From: Xenoacremonium recifei
Taxonomy: Eukaryota; Ascomycota; Sordariomycetes; Hypocreales; Nectriaceae
NCBI GenBank assembly: GCA_012184525.1
Contig: WOFQ01000011.1
Location: forward strand, 248,001-312,000
DNA: 64,000 nucleotides
Direction of reading: 5' to 3'
The notes beneath the pieces are model-generated. The model was not told the DNA's origin. It ran no database searches and saw only the letters and a list, made by a program, of their open reading frames with translations. The position numbers and the translations under genes were made by a program. Below, in pieces: positions 9,946-22,000 of the stretch (positions are counted from its first letter, which is position 1; each line of letters opens with the position of its first letter).

Positions 9946-12900
9946 CGTGGTTTCGGTGTTGGTTCTGCGTTGGTAGTTCTTATGTGTTGGTTCGATGTTC
10001 CTAGGGTAGTATTCGGAACTTCGATGTGTCGATCGGTTATAGTTGCGCTGATTGTGATATCGTGGAGTGTTGTTGTTGATTCAGTCGTGAGTCGAGTGGT
10101 GTTTGTGAGCAATCAATCTATGACAGCGAATAGGTAGGAATGGTGATAGGAAAGGAAAAAGTTGAAGAGGCTTTGATGCCAAGACTTGTGTGAAAGCTAT
10201 TGGAAGCTGGGAAAAAAAGATGAGGCAGAACAAGTTACAGGCACAGCCCGTGTGAATAACGCTGAAGAAAGAGATTCGCGAACAACAAGCACCTTGGATT
10301 GTTGCAGAACGCGAACAAGAGCATTCAAAAGGGGGGTGGCACAGCTTGAACAAAACAGAACAGAAACAGAGAGAGCAAAGGAAAAGGAAAACAGAGCAGA
10401 ACAGAACACAAGGGAAACGCCAGCTGGGCGGGCCTAGTATCAAACAAAAGAGAAGCGAGGCGGGCAGAGAACAAAGGAAAACGGGAACAGGCGATGGCTC
10501 ACGATTGTGGTTGACGAAACGGCCGACTTGGCGCCATGGCGAGAGACACCTCTCAATAATGGGAGCATCGTGGATTCATGGTCTGGACAGCGGCGGCCGA
10601 ACCGTTGCCTGACGGCCAGTCGCTGAGGGCATCTGGCCTCACTCGACACGCCGGCCGAGGCGGTGCCCGTTGCAAAGACGCTTTGGCAGCGGCCCGTTTC
10701 AGCGGCTCAGCGCGCATCCATTGGGCGAGCGCCGTCCGCCATGGGCTATTCCGAGCAGCATCCGTGTAAGTCGGGAGTCATTGGATCAACGTGGTGCCTA
10801 GGCGCCCGGCGCCGGCGCATGGCCAGCGCGCGGCGGTGATTGGGCGAGGGCGTCGCGGAGGCGCTGGGCCGGGGCGCTTCAGGGCGCGCGAACCGCTGAG
10901 GGCCAGTGCTTGCTGCCCCGGCGCGGGCACTTGGGCCACCGGCGGCGTTGACGCGGATGCGGTGAGGCTTGGGCATTGGGCGGCGATGTTGAAAGTTGAG
11001 GCTTCTATTAGAGACATCCTGAGACGCCGGCTTGGAGGTCTTGCCTGCACAGGCCGCACCAGGTACGTAATCAACTGGTCCACGTGCCTTCTAGGGCTGG
11101 CCGGCTGCCTCCTGCCTCCGTTAGACGGGATGAGATGAGTCGTAGGTCGCGACTTCCCTGCCGTCCATCACGGGAGCCTCAGGCGGTGGCAGCGCACGTG
11201 AGGGCACAGCGTGACGGCAGCCTTGCGAATCAGGCTTGCAAGTCTGCCAAAACACCACAGCGACTCTTTCCGATCCATCACACGATAATTCCTCCAGCTC
11301 GCTCGCGACCCCGGCTCTCCTCTTCTCTCCACGTCATCGTCCGTGCTGCTCTCCCTAGCTGCTCCGTATCCCTTGCCCGTGCTTTGCAAATCGTTAACCT
11401 TGTCGCTCGCTATGTCTTCCTTCCGAATCCCCTGTCCGCCTATCTATCCGTCTCCGTCTCCGCCCAAGCTCCCGCTCCCAGCCCTGTCCTTTTTTGTTTC
11501 CTGTTTGCCTGCCTAGCCTTGTCTTGCTCGGCATGTCCTTACCCTGTTTCTATCCATTTTCTCTCTCTCCTCCTCGGCTTTGCAACGACCAGGGAGCACG
11601 GATCCTATACAGTGTCCGTTCTACCTACACGCCTCCCCTGTCTGGTATCCTGCGAGGGCAACAAAGCCCTCAGAATGACCTGCTGCCATCCATTCAGCTT
11701 CGACAAGCATCAGCAAGCATCATCATCACTCAGCCAGCTAGGTTCGCACAGTATCAAGCAAGTAGACAGCCAGGACCAGGGCCAGGGCTAGGATCACGAC
11801 TATCCTCATGATGCCCAAAGCTGTATTCGGACAATCCTGTCACCCACCCTCGAATTCGGCATCTTCATCTACTCCCCTATCTCCGAGATCCTATGCCTTG
11901 CCGGCGGAGGAAGGCCGTCAGTTCAGTCACACAGCCGGCCCTCATGACTACTCCGCATCTCTTTCTGTCTTCGCCTTCCAGGGTCATCATAGACGAGATG
12001 CCTCCACATGACGAGCGGTGAGCCATTGCTCAGCGGCTCCGTGATTCACCGCGTGCCACGATTGCCCGCAGCCTGCAGCACTGTACTCCAGACCGCATTG
12101 CGTCGGATAGCGTCCTCGAGAGCCATCAATTCTCTCGTATGCAGCAGCTTCTGCAAGCACTGTCCCGCCCGCCAGCTCAGCGACTTTGTGGACGAAGCGC
12201 ATCCATCATTGCGCAGTAGCGAGTTGCCCCGGCTGCTCCTCTCCCGCTCCCGGCCCTTCCCCAGTGGAAAAAGGCTGGGGTGGGCGATGGATGGACACTC
12301 GGCCTTGCAGCTTTGAGAAACCCTGACAGTGCAACGTACAGACAACCATGTTCCCCCCATCCAGCCAACCAACACAACCCTGGTAATGCCTCGTCGGGTC
12401 CGTGTGCAGCAGCAGAGGCAATGCATCTGCATGCAGCAGCGCAGCAGTGAGGGGAAACGCGAACAAACGAACCCATCAAGAGCTCCCACGGAGCCCGACC
12501 TCGCTGCACGCTGTCTCTGTCCGCCCGTATTCGCTCCGTCAGGCCACCATCACAAACTGTGTGCCCCCCAAAAAGGTCCCTGTGCCTGTGAAGCTCGGCC
12601 GCACGATGCGCTGTACTCTGCTGGACCTGCGTCTGCTCGCTCCGCTACCACATCGTGTGGTGTGATGCTGACCACGAAATGCCTGCCCATCCTCCTATCT
12701 CTGCTCTCTGCTTTCAGCTACCTTACTAACGACGGAACAAGAACAGCCCTGCGCTCCAGACTCGGCGATGCTGTCCTGTTCGAGAGACGTGCTCCGGTGA
12801 GTGAATTGACTGACAGCCTGCCCCGGCTTACACGTGAGCCGTCAGGGACATGGGGGCATGCTCGATCGCGACATATCACAATCGCCATCCATGCTCGGTC

Positions 12901-13923
12901 ACTCGCTCGCAAGGTCAGTGCTACTTTCACATGGATCACAAATGCATGGACGAGCGAGCTATTTCCGGCCCAGTCGTAGAAAGCAGGGCCGCAACTCAAT
13001 CAATAGCTCGCGCAGCTGAACTCCGGCGCCGTACGCACATAGGGTGATTTTGACCTCACCAGAGAGTCCTTCCCTGTAATACACTCTGTCCCATGCAGTG
13101 CCCCGGGCATCTCATTCGCTTGGCTGCCGATCTATACGAAGCTTCCAAGTTAGGGCACTCGTTAAGACATCAACCAAGATACATTCACGTTTGTAAAGAT
13201 TAGATGCATTGTCGGGGAACCTTTGTATTTGGTCTCGCGTTGAACAGCCTAAATAACCAGCCCAATATTCCTCGTCCGGGAGCTAGCCCATCGCAGCTCC
13301 CAGAGCTTCCTGATCCAGCACGCGCATCTCCATCCTTCGTTTCCCTGCCTGCTCGATGCCCCATCGAGTCGCCCATCCATCCCTCATGTCAACTAAAAGC
13401 AAAGAAAAAAAAAAACACAATGCTGCCAGAATCCTGCCCTGCGCCTTTGTTTCCCCGTACCATGCCCCGCTTGGTATATAGAGAGTAGAAACGAGTGATT
13501 ACGAGTTCGCTTTTTGTCCCGACCTCGATGTGAATGAGAGAACAAAGGAAAACGTAGGGAAAACAAAGCATCAGTCATCACCCCGTGATTCCAGCATCTC
13601 CTCCGCTGCCGCTGCCACCTCGTCCCCGTCCCCAAAATGTATTCCAAGAGTAGTTGAGAAGTTGTGGTGTCCAAGTGTCGCTTCTCTCTGTAATAAATCC
13701 CATGATCCTCTCCGTGCGCCTTGCGGCATCCTCTATAGTAGTAGTAATATGCCCAACCCAGTAGGTATCATTGTAGTAGAAGTAAAAAAATAAAAATGGT
13801 ATCAGAATAAGGAAGGTTGTGAGAGAAAAAAAGCTCGCAGAGATTTTTCCGCTCGTCCACGGCGAAGGGGGACAATGCCTGCATCGCCTTTCAGAGCGCG
13901 GTCTGCTTTGAGAGACGCCAAGC
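9946..13923. other. 4-kb gene-poor stretch below pro1
   Basis: This lies between the 3' end of pro1 and the start of the membrane-protein gene, both on the minus strand. I find no convincing gene. It holds an AGAAC-type purine-rich low-complexity block (about 10340-10410), a very GC-rich CpG-dense block (about 10580-11060), pyrimidine-rich DNA (about 11280-11600) and an A-rich tract (about 13400-13416). Open frames on both strands show no recognisable domain. It could carry a long leader, an enhancer or a non-coding RNA, but nothing in the sequence proves this. Confidence 0.45.
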
Positions 13924-16080
13924 TTAGATGAGGAGGAAATCCCATCCCTTCATCTGCATGACATCCCGCCAGTGGATGTGGCGCGAGACCGACTCTGACG
14001 CCGCAGAGTTGGGTGTGCTGGCACCCGAGAGGGAGTCGTTCTGCAGCCAGACCTCCTGGAGAAGGGAGGCGAGGCGGCCGAACGAGCCCAAGCTAGCCTG
14101 CTCGCCGAGCTGCGCCAATCGGTCCTCGAAGAAGACCCGGAATGTGCTGCCCGGCAGGCTGATGGAGCCGCCGATGAGGTAGACCCAGACAAGGCTTCGG
14201 TCGAAGCCATGAGGGCCGGAGGGGATGTGCTGGAGGACCGTCGTCAACTTCTCAACCAGGCCCATGGTGGAGGGCTGGCTGGGGTTGAAGCCGGGAACGA
14301 GGCTGCACAGGTAGATGCGGGCGGCCAGGCGGAAAGCAGCGGTGATGTTGCGCGTCAGCTGCTTCGGCGAGAGGCTGCCGTTGGCGTTGAAGGGCATCTT
14401 GGGGCCGGCCTCGTTCATCTCGGTGAGGGTGAGCTGCTCACCGAGGGCCGACACGTGCTGGCAGAGTGTGAAGTCGTCCATGCCGTCCTTCTTGAGGGAC
14501 TCGAGGCAGGCGATCTCCGAGATCAGGTACATGACCCGGTCCTCGCAGCCCATCAGCTCCCGAAGGCCGAGGTGGGGGTTCACCTGGGACAGGTGCTTCT
14601 CGCGGTACGTGTGCGCAAAAGTGGGAGACCGTCCCTGCATGGTGGCACCGAGGATGTCGATCCAGCCCGCCAGTGTCATGTTGAACGGCGTCTGCAGCGG
14701 CGACTCGGTCGGGTCCGACACGATGCGCGGCAGGTCGAGCTTCTGGACCAGGCTGATGGCGGCCTGGAAGTGCTGGTGCCACGGGATGTCCAGCAGGTTG
14801 TCGTCGAAGCGGCCGACGATGCACTGGAAGAAGATCAGGCCCAGCGTCGCCTCCAGGATCTGCTGGTGGTTCTCGTCCTTCTTGAGCGCGTCGCACAGCG
14901 CCCAGATGGTCGCGTAACGATGGCGCATGATGTCCTGGTCAATGTCCTCGCCCGCCACGTTGGCGTGCGTCTTGCGGTGCTGCGCAGCGATGCTGAGACA
15001 GCAGTGCAGGTAGGCGCTGTTGGACTGCAGGGCAGGGAGGATGAGGTCTGAGCTGACCGAGCCGTGCTGGTTCGAGTCGAGAATGGGGAAGATGGTCGGC
15101 AGGACATGCTGGATGAAGTGGTCCAGCAATCGCTGGTCATTCTCGTCCAGCTCGATCTGCACTTGGCGCGCCTCGGTGGACGGCCCATGCGAGAAGTCGA
15201 AGAAGTTGACGTTGAGCGTCTCTTCTGAGAGCGATTCCCTGCGCTCCTGGAAGACCTGCTCTGTCCACTCACCATCGAAGGGGCCCGAGGAGAGGATGGT
15301 GCCAGCGGGAGGGGGAGTGTGGTATGTGCTAAAGGTGGAAATGTGCGACTCCTTCAGAGTTGGCACGTCGTTGACGAACATTTGTCGCTCCGTCTTGACG
15401 TCGATCTCATACGGCGAGTAGCTGCCGAACATGAGCTCGGGGTGCATGGCTGCGTTGAACGCGCCGTAGTCGGCACCGTTGGGAGAGCTGTTGAAGTTGA
15501 AGGCGGAGGAGAAGTGGGAGTCGATGGAGGCAGACCGGTTTCGGTCCATCGGGTCTGTGAAAGTCGCAGAGGTGGGCAGCGAATGCGTCAGGCCTGGTGG
15601 CGAGCTGGTCACCGAGGTCTGGATGCTATGCGCCGACTTCTCTGAGAGCTTCTTCCGCTTGATGATCATCTTGATGTCGTCCTTGTGCTTTCGGCGCGCA
15701 TCGTTGTTGCTCCACCACATTGGCCGCTTGTATTCGCATTGCAGACCCAGGTGTTTGCATGCCGTGCACATGGGAGAGCCCTCGTCGCACTTCTTCCGCC
15801 GTAATCTGCAGGTGTAGCAACCTAGAAGAGCGCATTCGGGTCAGCAAGAAGCTCAAGGAGCGCAGAGCGATAGCAGTGGCCGCCGTGTAAGTGCGACTGG
15901 CTCCACCACAAGAAACGTACCTGTTCGTGAACGACGGTGCAGCTGTGCCTTTGCTTTGGGGTTGCCATTGTTGGCTTTTGAGGCCGACTTGGCCTTGGAC
16001 GTCTGAGAGACAGCCATGGGAACTGCGTTTCCGGATGTTCGCATCATGGTGCTTCGGTGATCGGGGGAGAAGGTAGACAT
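13924..16080 (-). CDS. pro1: Zn2Cys6 transcription factor PRO1 (ADV-1 / NosA type)
   Basis: Two exons on the minus strand, 16080-15921 and 15821-13924, with a 99-nt intron (GTACGT...CTAG) splitting a Gly codon, giving 685 aa. The PRO1 family is close to 690 aa. The zinc cluster has Cys at 55, 58, 65, 72, 75 and 82 (CYTCRLRRKKC ... CTACKHLGLQC), followed by the family-typical YKRPMWWSNN segment and a basic region. The remaining 500 residues are the fungal regulatory domain. In Sordaria, Neurospora and Aspergillus the orthologues are needed for fruiting-body development and cell fusion. I chose the start at 16080. An in-frame ATG at 16191 would add 37 residues. The flanks are unusually long and gene-free, which fits a gene under elaborate control. 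Confidence 0.93.
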
Positions 16081-19000
16081 TTGTAGCTTGCGATGCTGGT
16101 ACTGGCACTGGCTTGCGCTGGGGGACCAGGGGAGGGGCGTGTTGCAAGCCGGGCCAGGGGTGTCACGGTGTGAGTCTGTGGACGAGCACACTGTGACGTG
16201 GAGCCGATCAAAAGCGGGACGGAGTGTCCAGGTCCAGGTCCAGGTCTAGGAGGAGAGCCCAGTGTGAAGTGCGTTGAGAGGCTGGGCGCTGTTTGTTGTT
16301 GAGCCGGAGAGAGCGCGGGTCGTGGGCGAGAGGGGGATCTCAAGCTCAAGGAATTCGACGCCCGGTCCGTTCGGTTCAAGGGTATTAAATTAGTTGTTTC
16401 GAAGAGACTCAATATCGTCAAGTCCAGCAGCGACGTTGATGATCTCGTGTAAGTGGTCTCGAAGAGCTGTATCAAACAACGTTCGAGTTTCGGTTTGGGT
16501 TCTTTCTTTTCGTTCGTTCGAGCGTTCGACAGTCCGCAATAAATTGCGCAAGGAATGACTGGATCCGAGCAAGTACCGGCTTGCTGTTCACTGGAGAATT
16601 GATTTGTTGTAAGTTGATGAAAAAGTGTTAGAGGATGGCGGCAAAAGAAAAAGGGATTAAAGAGAAGGAAAGCCTTGGGCGACACTTGGAACTTCTCGCC
16701 TTGTACACAACGAAGAAAAGAGGGCAAAATTCCAAGCGCCGACGATGGATGGCCAGACTTATATTCTGGCCGCTCTTCCAGCGACCATCTCGACCGATTC
16801 GCTGGTGGTTTCCTTCGACCATGTGTTGCTATTCTTGGACCACGCACTATCGAGTGTGCCATGGCACGAGAGACAGCGAGTGCGCTTAGAGAGTCCAATG
16901 AGGATGGGCCGGCAGAGATGGCCGCTCGACGAGCAGAAGTGCCCGCTGCATCTCCACTAGGAATAGATGCGTAGGATGGATTGGAGGGTATGAACCGGGG
17001 TCATCATGCAAAGGACCAAACAGGAAAGTCGCGCAAGGTGTGGCCATCTGCCCGTGGGGATGCCCACTCGACCTTTCTGCCTGCATGAGCTTGCTTGTCA
17101 AGGGCCTGTTGGGCCATGATGAGGATCTGGGCTCGATCTGACGAAGCCACGAAACGTGTGAGGTCCGTGTTGGTTTGGGGGGGAAACAAACCAGCCAGCC
17201 TAATGGGCGGAAGCCATCGCAGACACTCTTCACCATACACTCTCACCAGACATCTCATGTCTCTTTCAGTCGGTGGATGATGAGTCGTGGAAAGGTTGGT
17301 GAGATAGCGGCACATGCGGAGGACCAGGCCGGAGCTCGCCCACCGGTGACCGGGGTCACTGCACTAGATGTGCATGTACCTTGACGTTGTGCTGATTATA
17401 GGGCGCCTACGGTGTAGAGCGTACAACAACGTACGTCGTTGGACATGCAGCCCTCGCATCCCAGGCTGTCTTGGACAGAGAGCTCGAGAAGCTAACCCAC
17501 TTCAGGCGCACAGGGACCTCTCAGAGGACGACGAAAATGTTGTGCAAGGATCCCCTCAGGCAGAGAGGAAGCTAGCTCCATTGCCTTGTCGTCGCCCAAT
17601 GTAAAGACGCCCATGCCACAGCGTACACTGTGTCCAGCAGCAACCACAATTCGATGGCTGGCCAAATGGCTCATAAAACGAGAGCCCTAGTGTGCCATGA
17701 GTCTTCCCACAAGATGACCGTTCACTGAGGAAACGAGCACCGGCTAGGACAGTCTCGGAGGAGGTGCGGCAGCGGCGCTATGAAGGCTCGGAGACAATGG
17801 AATTATGTTGGGTCCAGAATACTGTCGAGTCCACGAATGGGACGGGATGAAAGGCGGTCAGAACGCGTATTGGTCGGCGGGACAGAGCTGTGGCTTGCCG
17901 AAATGCAAGCAGCTGCCCGTGGTCCAACTAGGTTGGACAATGATCGTCGAGGACAACGAGCGGATAGGTCAGGTAGGTACTTTGGGATCATCATCACAGC
18001 TGCGGGGCGACAGCGGAAGAGCTGAGTACCACGGAAGTATCTGCGAGTCCTGAGGAACTGGAGCGGAGTGTACCGGCTCCATCACGAGGCCCAACGGCGG
18101 CCTTGGATTGGAAGATTGAGGCAACACGGCATGAGCAGAGGAATCCCTCTGCCTAGCTAGTAGAGCCTCGCAAGCTTCACAGAGTCAAGGCATTCGGAGG
18201 AGCATGGGCGGCTTCGCAAAGCAGAGCGTGCGTGTGTGCATCCTTGAACGGTCCTGCGGCCGCTACCGCAACGCTACACTCGACGGGCGCGGGGGGGAGA
18301 GCGAGCATCGGGTACACAGACGGTACGCGGGCCTCAGCAGCAGCGCTCGGCGGCCAGCGAGGTATCGAACGAGGTCCGTGGCGGTCGGCCGTGTGGAGGA
18401 CGCAAAGTAGTGTCGTCGAGAAAAGGCTGCTGGCCACGTTGATTCGACAGATGAAGTGTGACGAGACGTTGGCTCGTGCAGAAGCGGTGCAGAAGGCGGT
18501 AGGGGCCGCGGGACCAACCGATTGTAGCGCCTGCGGCGGACAGGGACCGGGGCGTCAAGAAGGAGGGCGGCTGGCGATCAGAGATTGGCCCGTCTTGCCA
18601 GTCGAGCGTTCAGGGGTATGAAGTGGCCCGCAGCCAATTGCAGCTTCCAGCCTCCCTCGGACCTCCAGCAGGCGTGCGAATGATGCTCCGAATGCCCAAC
18701 TGCCCGACCGGCCTTCCCTGGTGAGGCCATCACGAACCCCTGCCAGGGCCAGGGGCGGCCGCGCTAGCCAGCAGACTGCAGCAGGTCTTGGCGCCGATGG
18801 CTGTCTTGACAGGCGGGCTGGCATGTCGACGGCCTCAAGCCCATCACCGCAGAGGTCCACGGTCGACCAGGGATGGGATGGCCTCCGCAGTGTTCCTCCT
18901 CGCTCGACCCCCGAACCCCATGGTTGTGAGCTAGGCTCTCTTCTCTCTCGCCCAGCCCAGGCCAGCCCTCTCTTGTACAAGTCACGCCCCGTCCGGAGAC

Positions 19001-22000
19001 TAGGACAGGCAAGCCAGTACCCCGACCAATGCGAGTCATTACGGGCATGGGCGTTGGACCGCTCCCTTGCCGTTCCGCGAAAGCTTCGTCCATGAGCCTT
19101 GCTGGGCTTCTTGGCTTCCCATCGCCCATCATCAGGGTCGCATTGCCGGCCGCCGCGGTGCATCATCGGACGAAAAAGCAATTTAGCCCGGTGTCGCATC
19201 ATTTAGTCCCGCATTCCTCCTCCCTTCGCGGGCTAATTTTGGCTCGCTCGCTGCACTTTCATCACCTCGGCGCTTAAGCATGTTTGTAAGAACATGCGCA
19301 ACACCACCCAAGCGTTAACGTGCTTCATCACCAAGCATTTATCCTATTTTTAAATTAGCCCAGATCTGACCCGTTATTTGAGCTAATTTGCTTTCCTGAT
19401 CGTCGCCGTACTGACCACAAACTGTCAATCTGGGGCCCTGGTCTCGATGGCAGGCCTCAATCCTCATAGCCTTGTATCGACATCTGCCGTGTGATAGATA
19501 GCATCGCTCGTGCTAGACTTCTCCGATGCCCCTGTCCTTTTAGTGCCCCTTCAGCCGTGCCGTACTTAGCCTGTCGACTACTACGGCGCGCCGTTCACGC
19601 TCGATGCCGTGATTAATCGGTCTTGCTGATCGTGTCAAAGCGAACATAATCCGGCCTCCGGATCTTCCGCGCCATCGCTTTTCTTGTCGCTTGTTGATGC
19701 CCGCTTCATTTCTAATATCCGATTTCCACCCCGCCTCTGCATCTCCTGCAGTGATCTGCGAACAGCGCGGTGACAAAGTTCGAACGGCTGTTTGAGGCCA
19801 GCCCGCGTATCTTTTCTCTTCCCTCCGAGCGCTGCAACTCCGTTCGTGCGCACAACTGCCAGAGTTGACCCTATCAGTTTGTGGCCTAGTGTTGAGACGA
19901 TGCGAATTTGGCTCTTACCTAGACACCATCCGATAACGACGAACTCAATCCCAACGACTCGAGCGAGAACCGTGAACTCATCTACCGGTCATGTCTCGTA
20001 CTTCCGTCGAATCCTGTATCTTAGTTCTCCTGGATAGAAGGCCCACCCCTCTCCCATGGAGTCACAGTTCACGCTCGAAGGGTTCATGTCCTTGCAATGT
20101 GATGACCTTAGAGCCCACCATCACAACCTGACTAGTAGCTCTGGTTCAGGTGTGCTAGAGTTGTGACATTCAAACCATACTCATTTCGACTTCGTCAAGC
20201 TCATATCTCACAACAATCCTGGCTCTCGCGGCGCATCTTGGGCTTTCCGGTGTGTGACCTTTCAGTTCGTCGCAACCTTGTCTGTCAGGGCCTTCGGACA
20301 TCGCCTTCGCACTCCTGGAGATAGACCGGTGAAGGCATTCGTGAATCTTTTAGCCTCGCACTATCTTGTAGTTGCCAGACAAGTACATATCCGTTTGTAG
20401 TAGTCCGTACAGTATCATGTCCAGGATCCCTGAATCGCAAACCCCACACGAGGCCAATGCAAGATCTCAGCAAGACCTCCGATGGCGGCCTTTTTTTTTT
20501 GGGTCCGTGAATGACGAGCATTTTAAGTCCCTAGCACGAGGAGATGTGAGCAACATCAGATCGCATGATCGTCCAGGTTCAAGGAGCTGAGGGCTTTCAG
20601 GGCGACAGCTGACAAGGGACCCTGAACACTGAAATGAGGGCAAGACCATCAGAATGCAACCCTATGAAGATTACCTAGCAACTGTCATCCAGATAAGCCA
20701 GGCGATATCACAGACAGGGAGGGCGGGCTTTGGTGATCCCCATAACGTTTATGGGTGTTTCTCACGCCATAGCCCATCAAACCCCTCACTCCAGGGTATA
20801 CCGTATTTTGCGCGCACAGTATACGAATCGCGTACAACTAGGCATTTGATGATCCCAGGGTCCAGATGGAGAAAGTTCCGGTCCTGGCTCCGCCGAAGAA
20901 ACATCGTTAATCCAGAAAACTGTTTTCAATGTGGGAATACCGTAGGTCACGGTTCATGACTATCAATCCTGGGGTTGACACGTTGTTTTAAAATCATGTG
21001 AACGTGAAAGAATTTCTGGTTTCGTAGGCTCCAGGTTGAGACGGAGAACCATATACGACCGAAAATCGCAGACAATTCAAGTCCAGGGTAGCCGCGGAAA
21101 CGAGAGATATGAGCGAGTCTCTTTGCGCCAAGAGAGCGGGGTGACGCGGACAATTTCGATATCCATCAGGCCTTCAGGGTATTCGCTCCTCTCAGCCACA
21201 TTAGGTATTCCATCGTCGTCGATCCTCCCCGGCTTACTTACCTTGGCCTGTCAATGTTGGGCCGAACTCTTCCCTTTGGAGGCCCTCATCCACAGACCTT
21301 CAAAGGGTCTTCTCGGGCCTTCGGGCAAGTCCGGTTGGCGATTCGTTATCAGAATTGATCATCTGAGTAACGATAGTGAAAGGGACTCCATACCTGACCA
21401 GTCGTTCCAGTCATGTGGCCTCGTTCCCTCTCACTTTGTCGTTGTCCAACCATCAACTGTGACTGGGCGTTGGGCTGAGACAGCTTGGACAAAGCTCCAA
21501 GACATGGCTGTTTCTCCAGTGGTCACTCCACCCATAGAAGATTCTCCAGCAATAGATTTAAGACACAACGTCATGGAGGAAATACGCCGTCTGAGACCTC
21601 GTGCGGACGGAACAGTCGGTGAAGATCCGTGCAGACCGATCTCTCTGTCAAAGCCCATGGCCTGATGTCGGATGCAAAGCATTTCGCCGGAGGCTGGCCG
21701 GGCCTGCAGAGCGGGAGCGATGGCCTTAGACTGCGACCGTTTGCTTCCTGGCGAACAAGCTTAGCAAGGATCTTTGCGAGGCGAGTTGAGAGCAGTGGGC
21801 ATTTAGCAGGTGGAGATACAAGGGCCTTGTCTTTTCGCAGGATGAGGGGACCATCCCCGCAGCATTGCGATTGACGAATATCTGACCAATCGAGTGCCAG
21901 AGAAGTGAGGTCGCAATGCGATTGGATCTAGGGTAAATTGGCGGATTGAAGAAGGGCAGCCCTCCTGACATTATCGCAGCGCGTTGACTCGTCGAGAGAC

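Noticed and set aside
10340..10410. Possible CRISPR-like or tandem array of AGAAC units
   Set aside because: Irregular purine-rich simple sequence with no constant repeat-spacer order, in a eukaryotic genome.
11084..11791. 235-codon plus-strand frame in the gap below pro1
   Set aside because: Low-complexity Ser/Pro/Leu composition, no domain and no splice-consistent extension.
12664..12979. Signal-peptide-like start (MLTTKCLPILLSLLSAFS) on the plus strand
   Set aside because: Only about 105 codons, with no Cys pattern, family or splice support after the hydrophobic start. A chance match is likely.
14209..15051. 280-codon plus-strand frame over pro1
   Set aside because: Antisense shadow of the pro1 coding exon, with no domain.
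16044..16898. 284-codon minus-strand frame overlapping the pro1 start
   Set aside because: Wrong frame relative to pro1, no domain, and lies in the leader and promoter.
21036..21665. 209-codon plus-strand frame upstream of the SAM-PH gene
   Set aside because: No recognisable domain, no good start context, and composition like the surrounding non-coding DNA.
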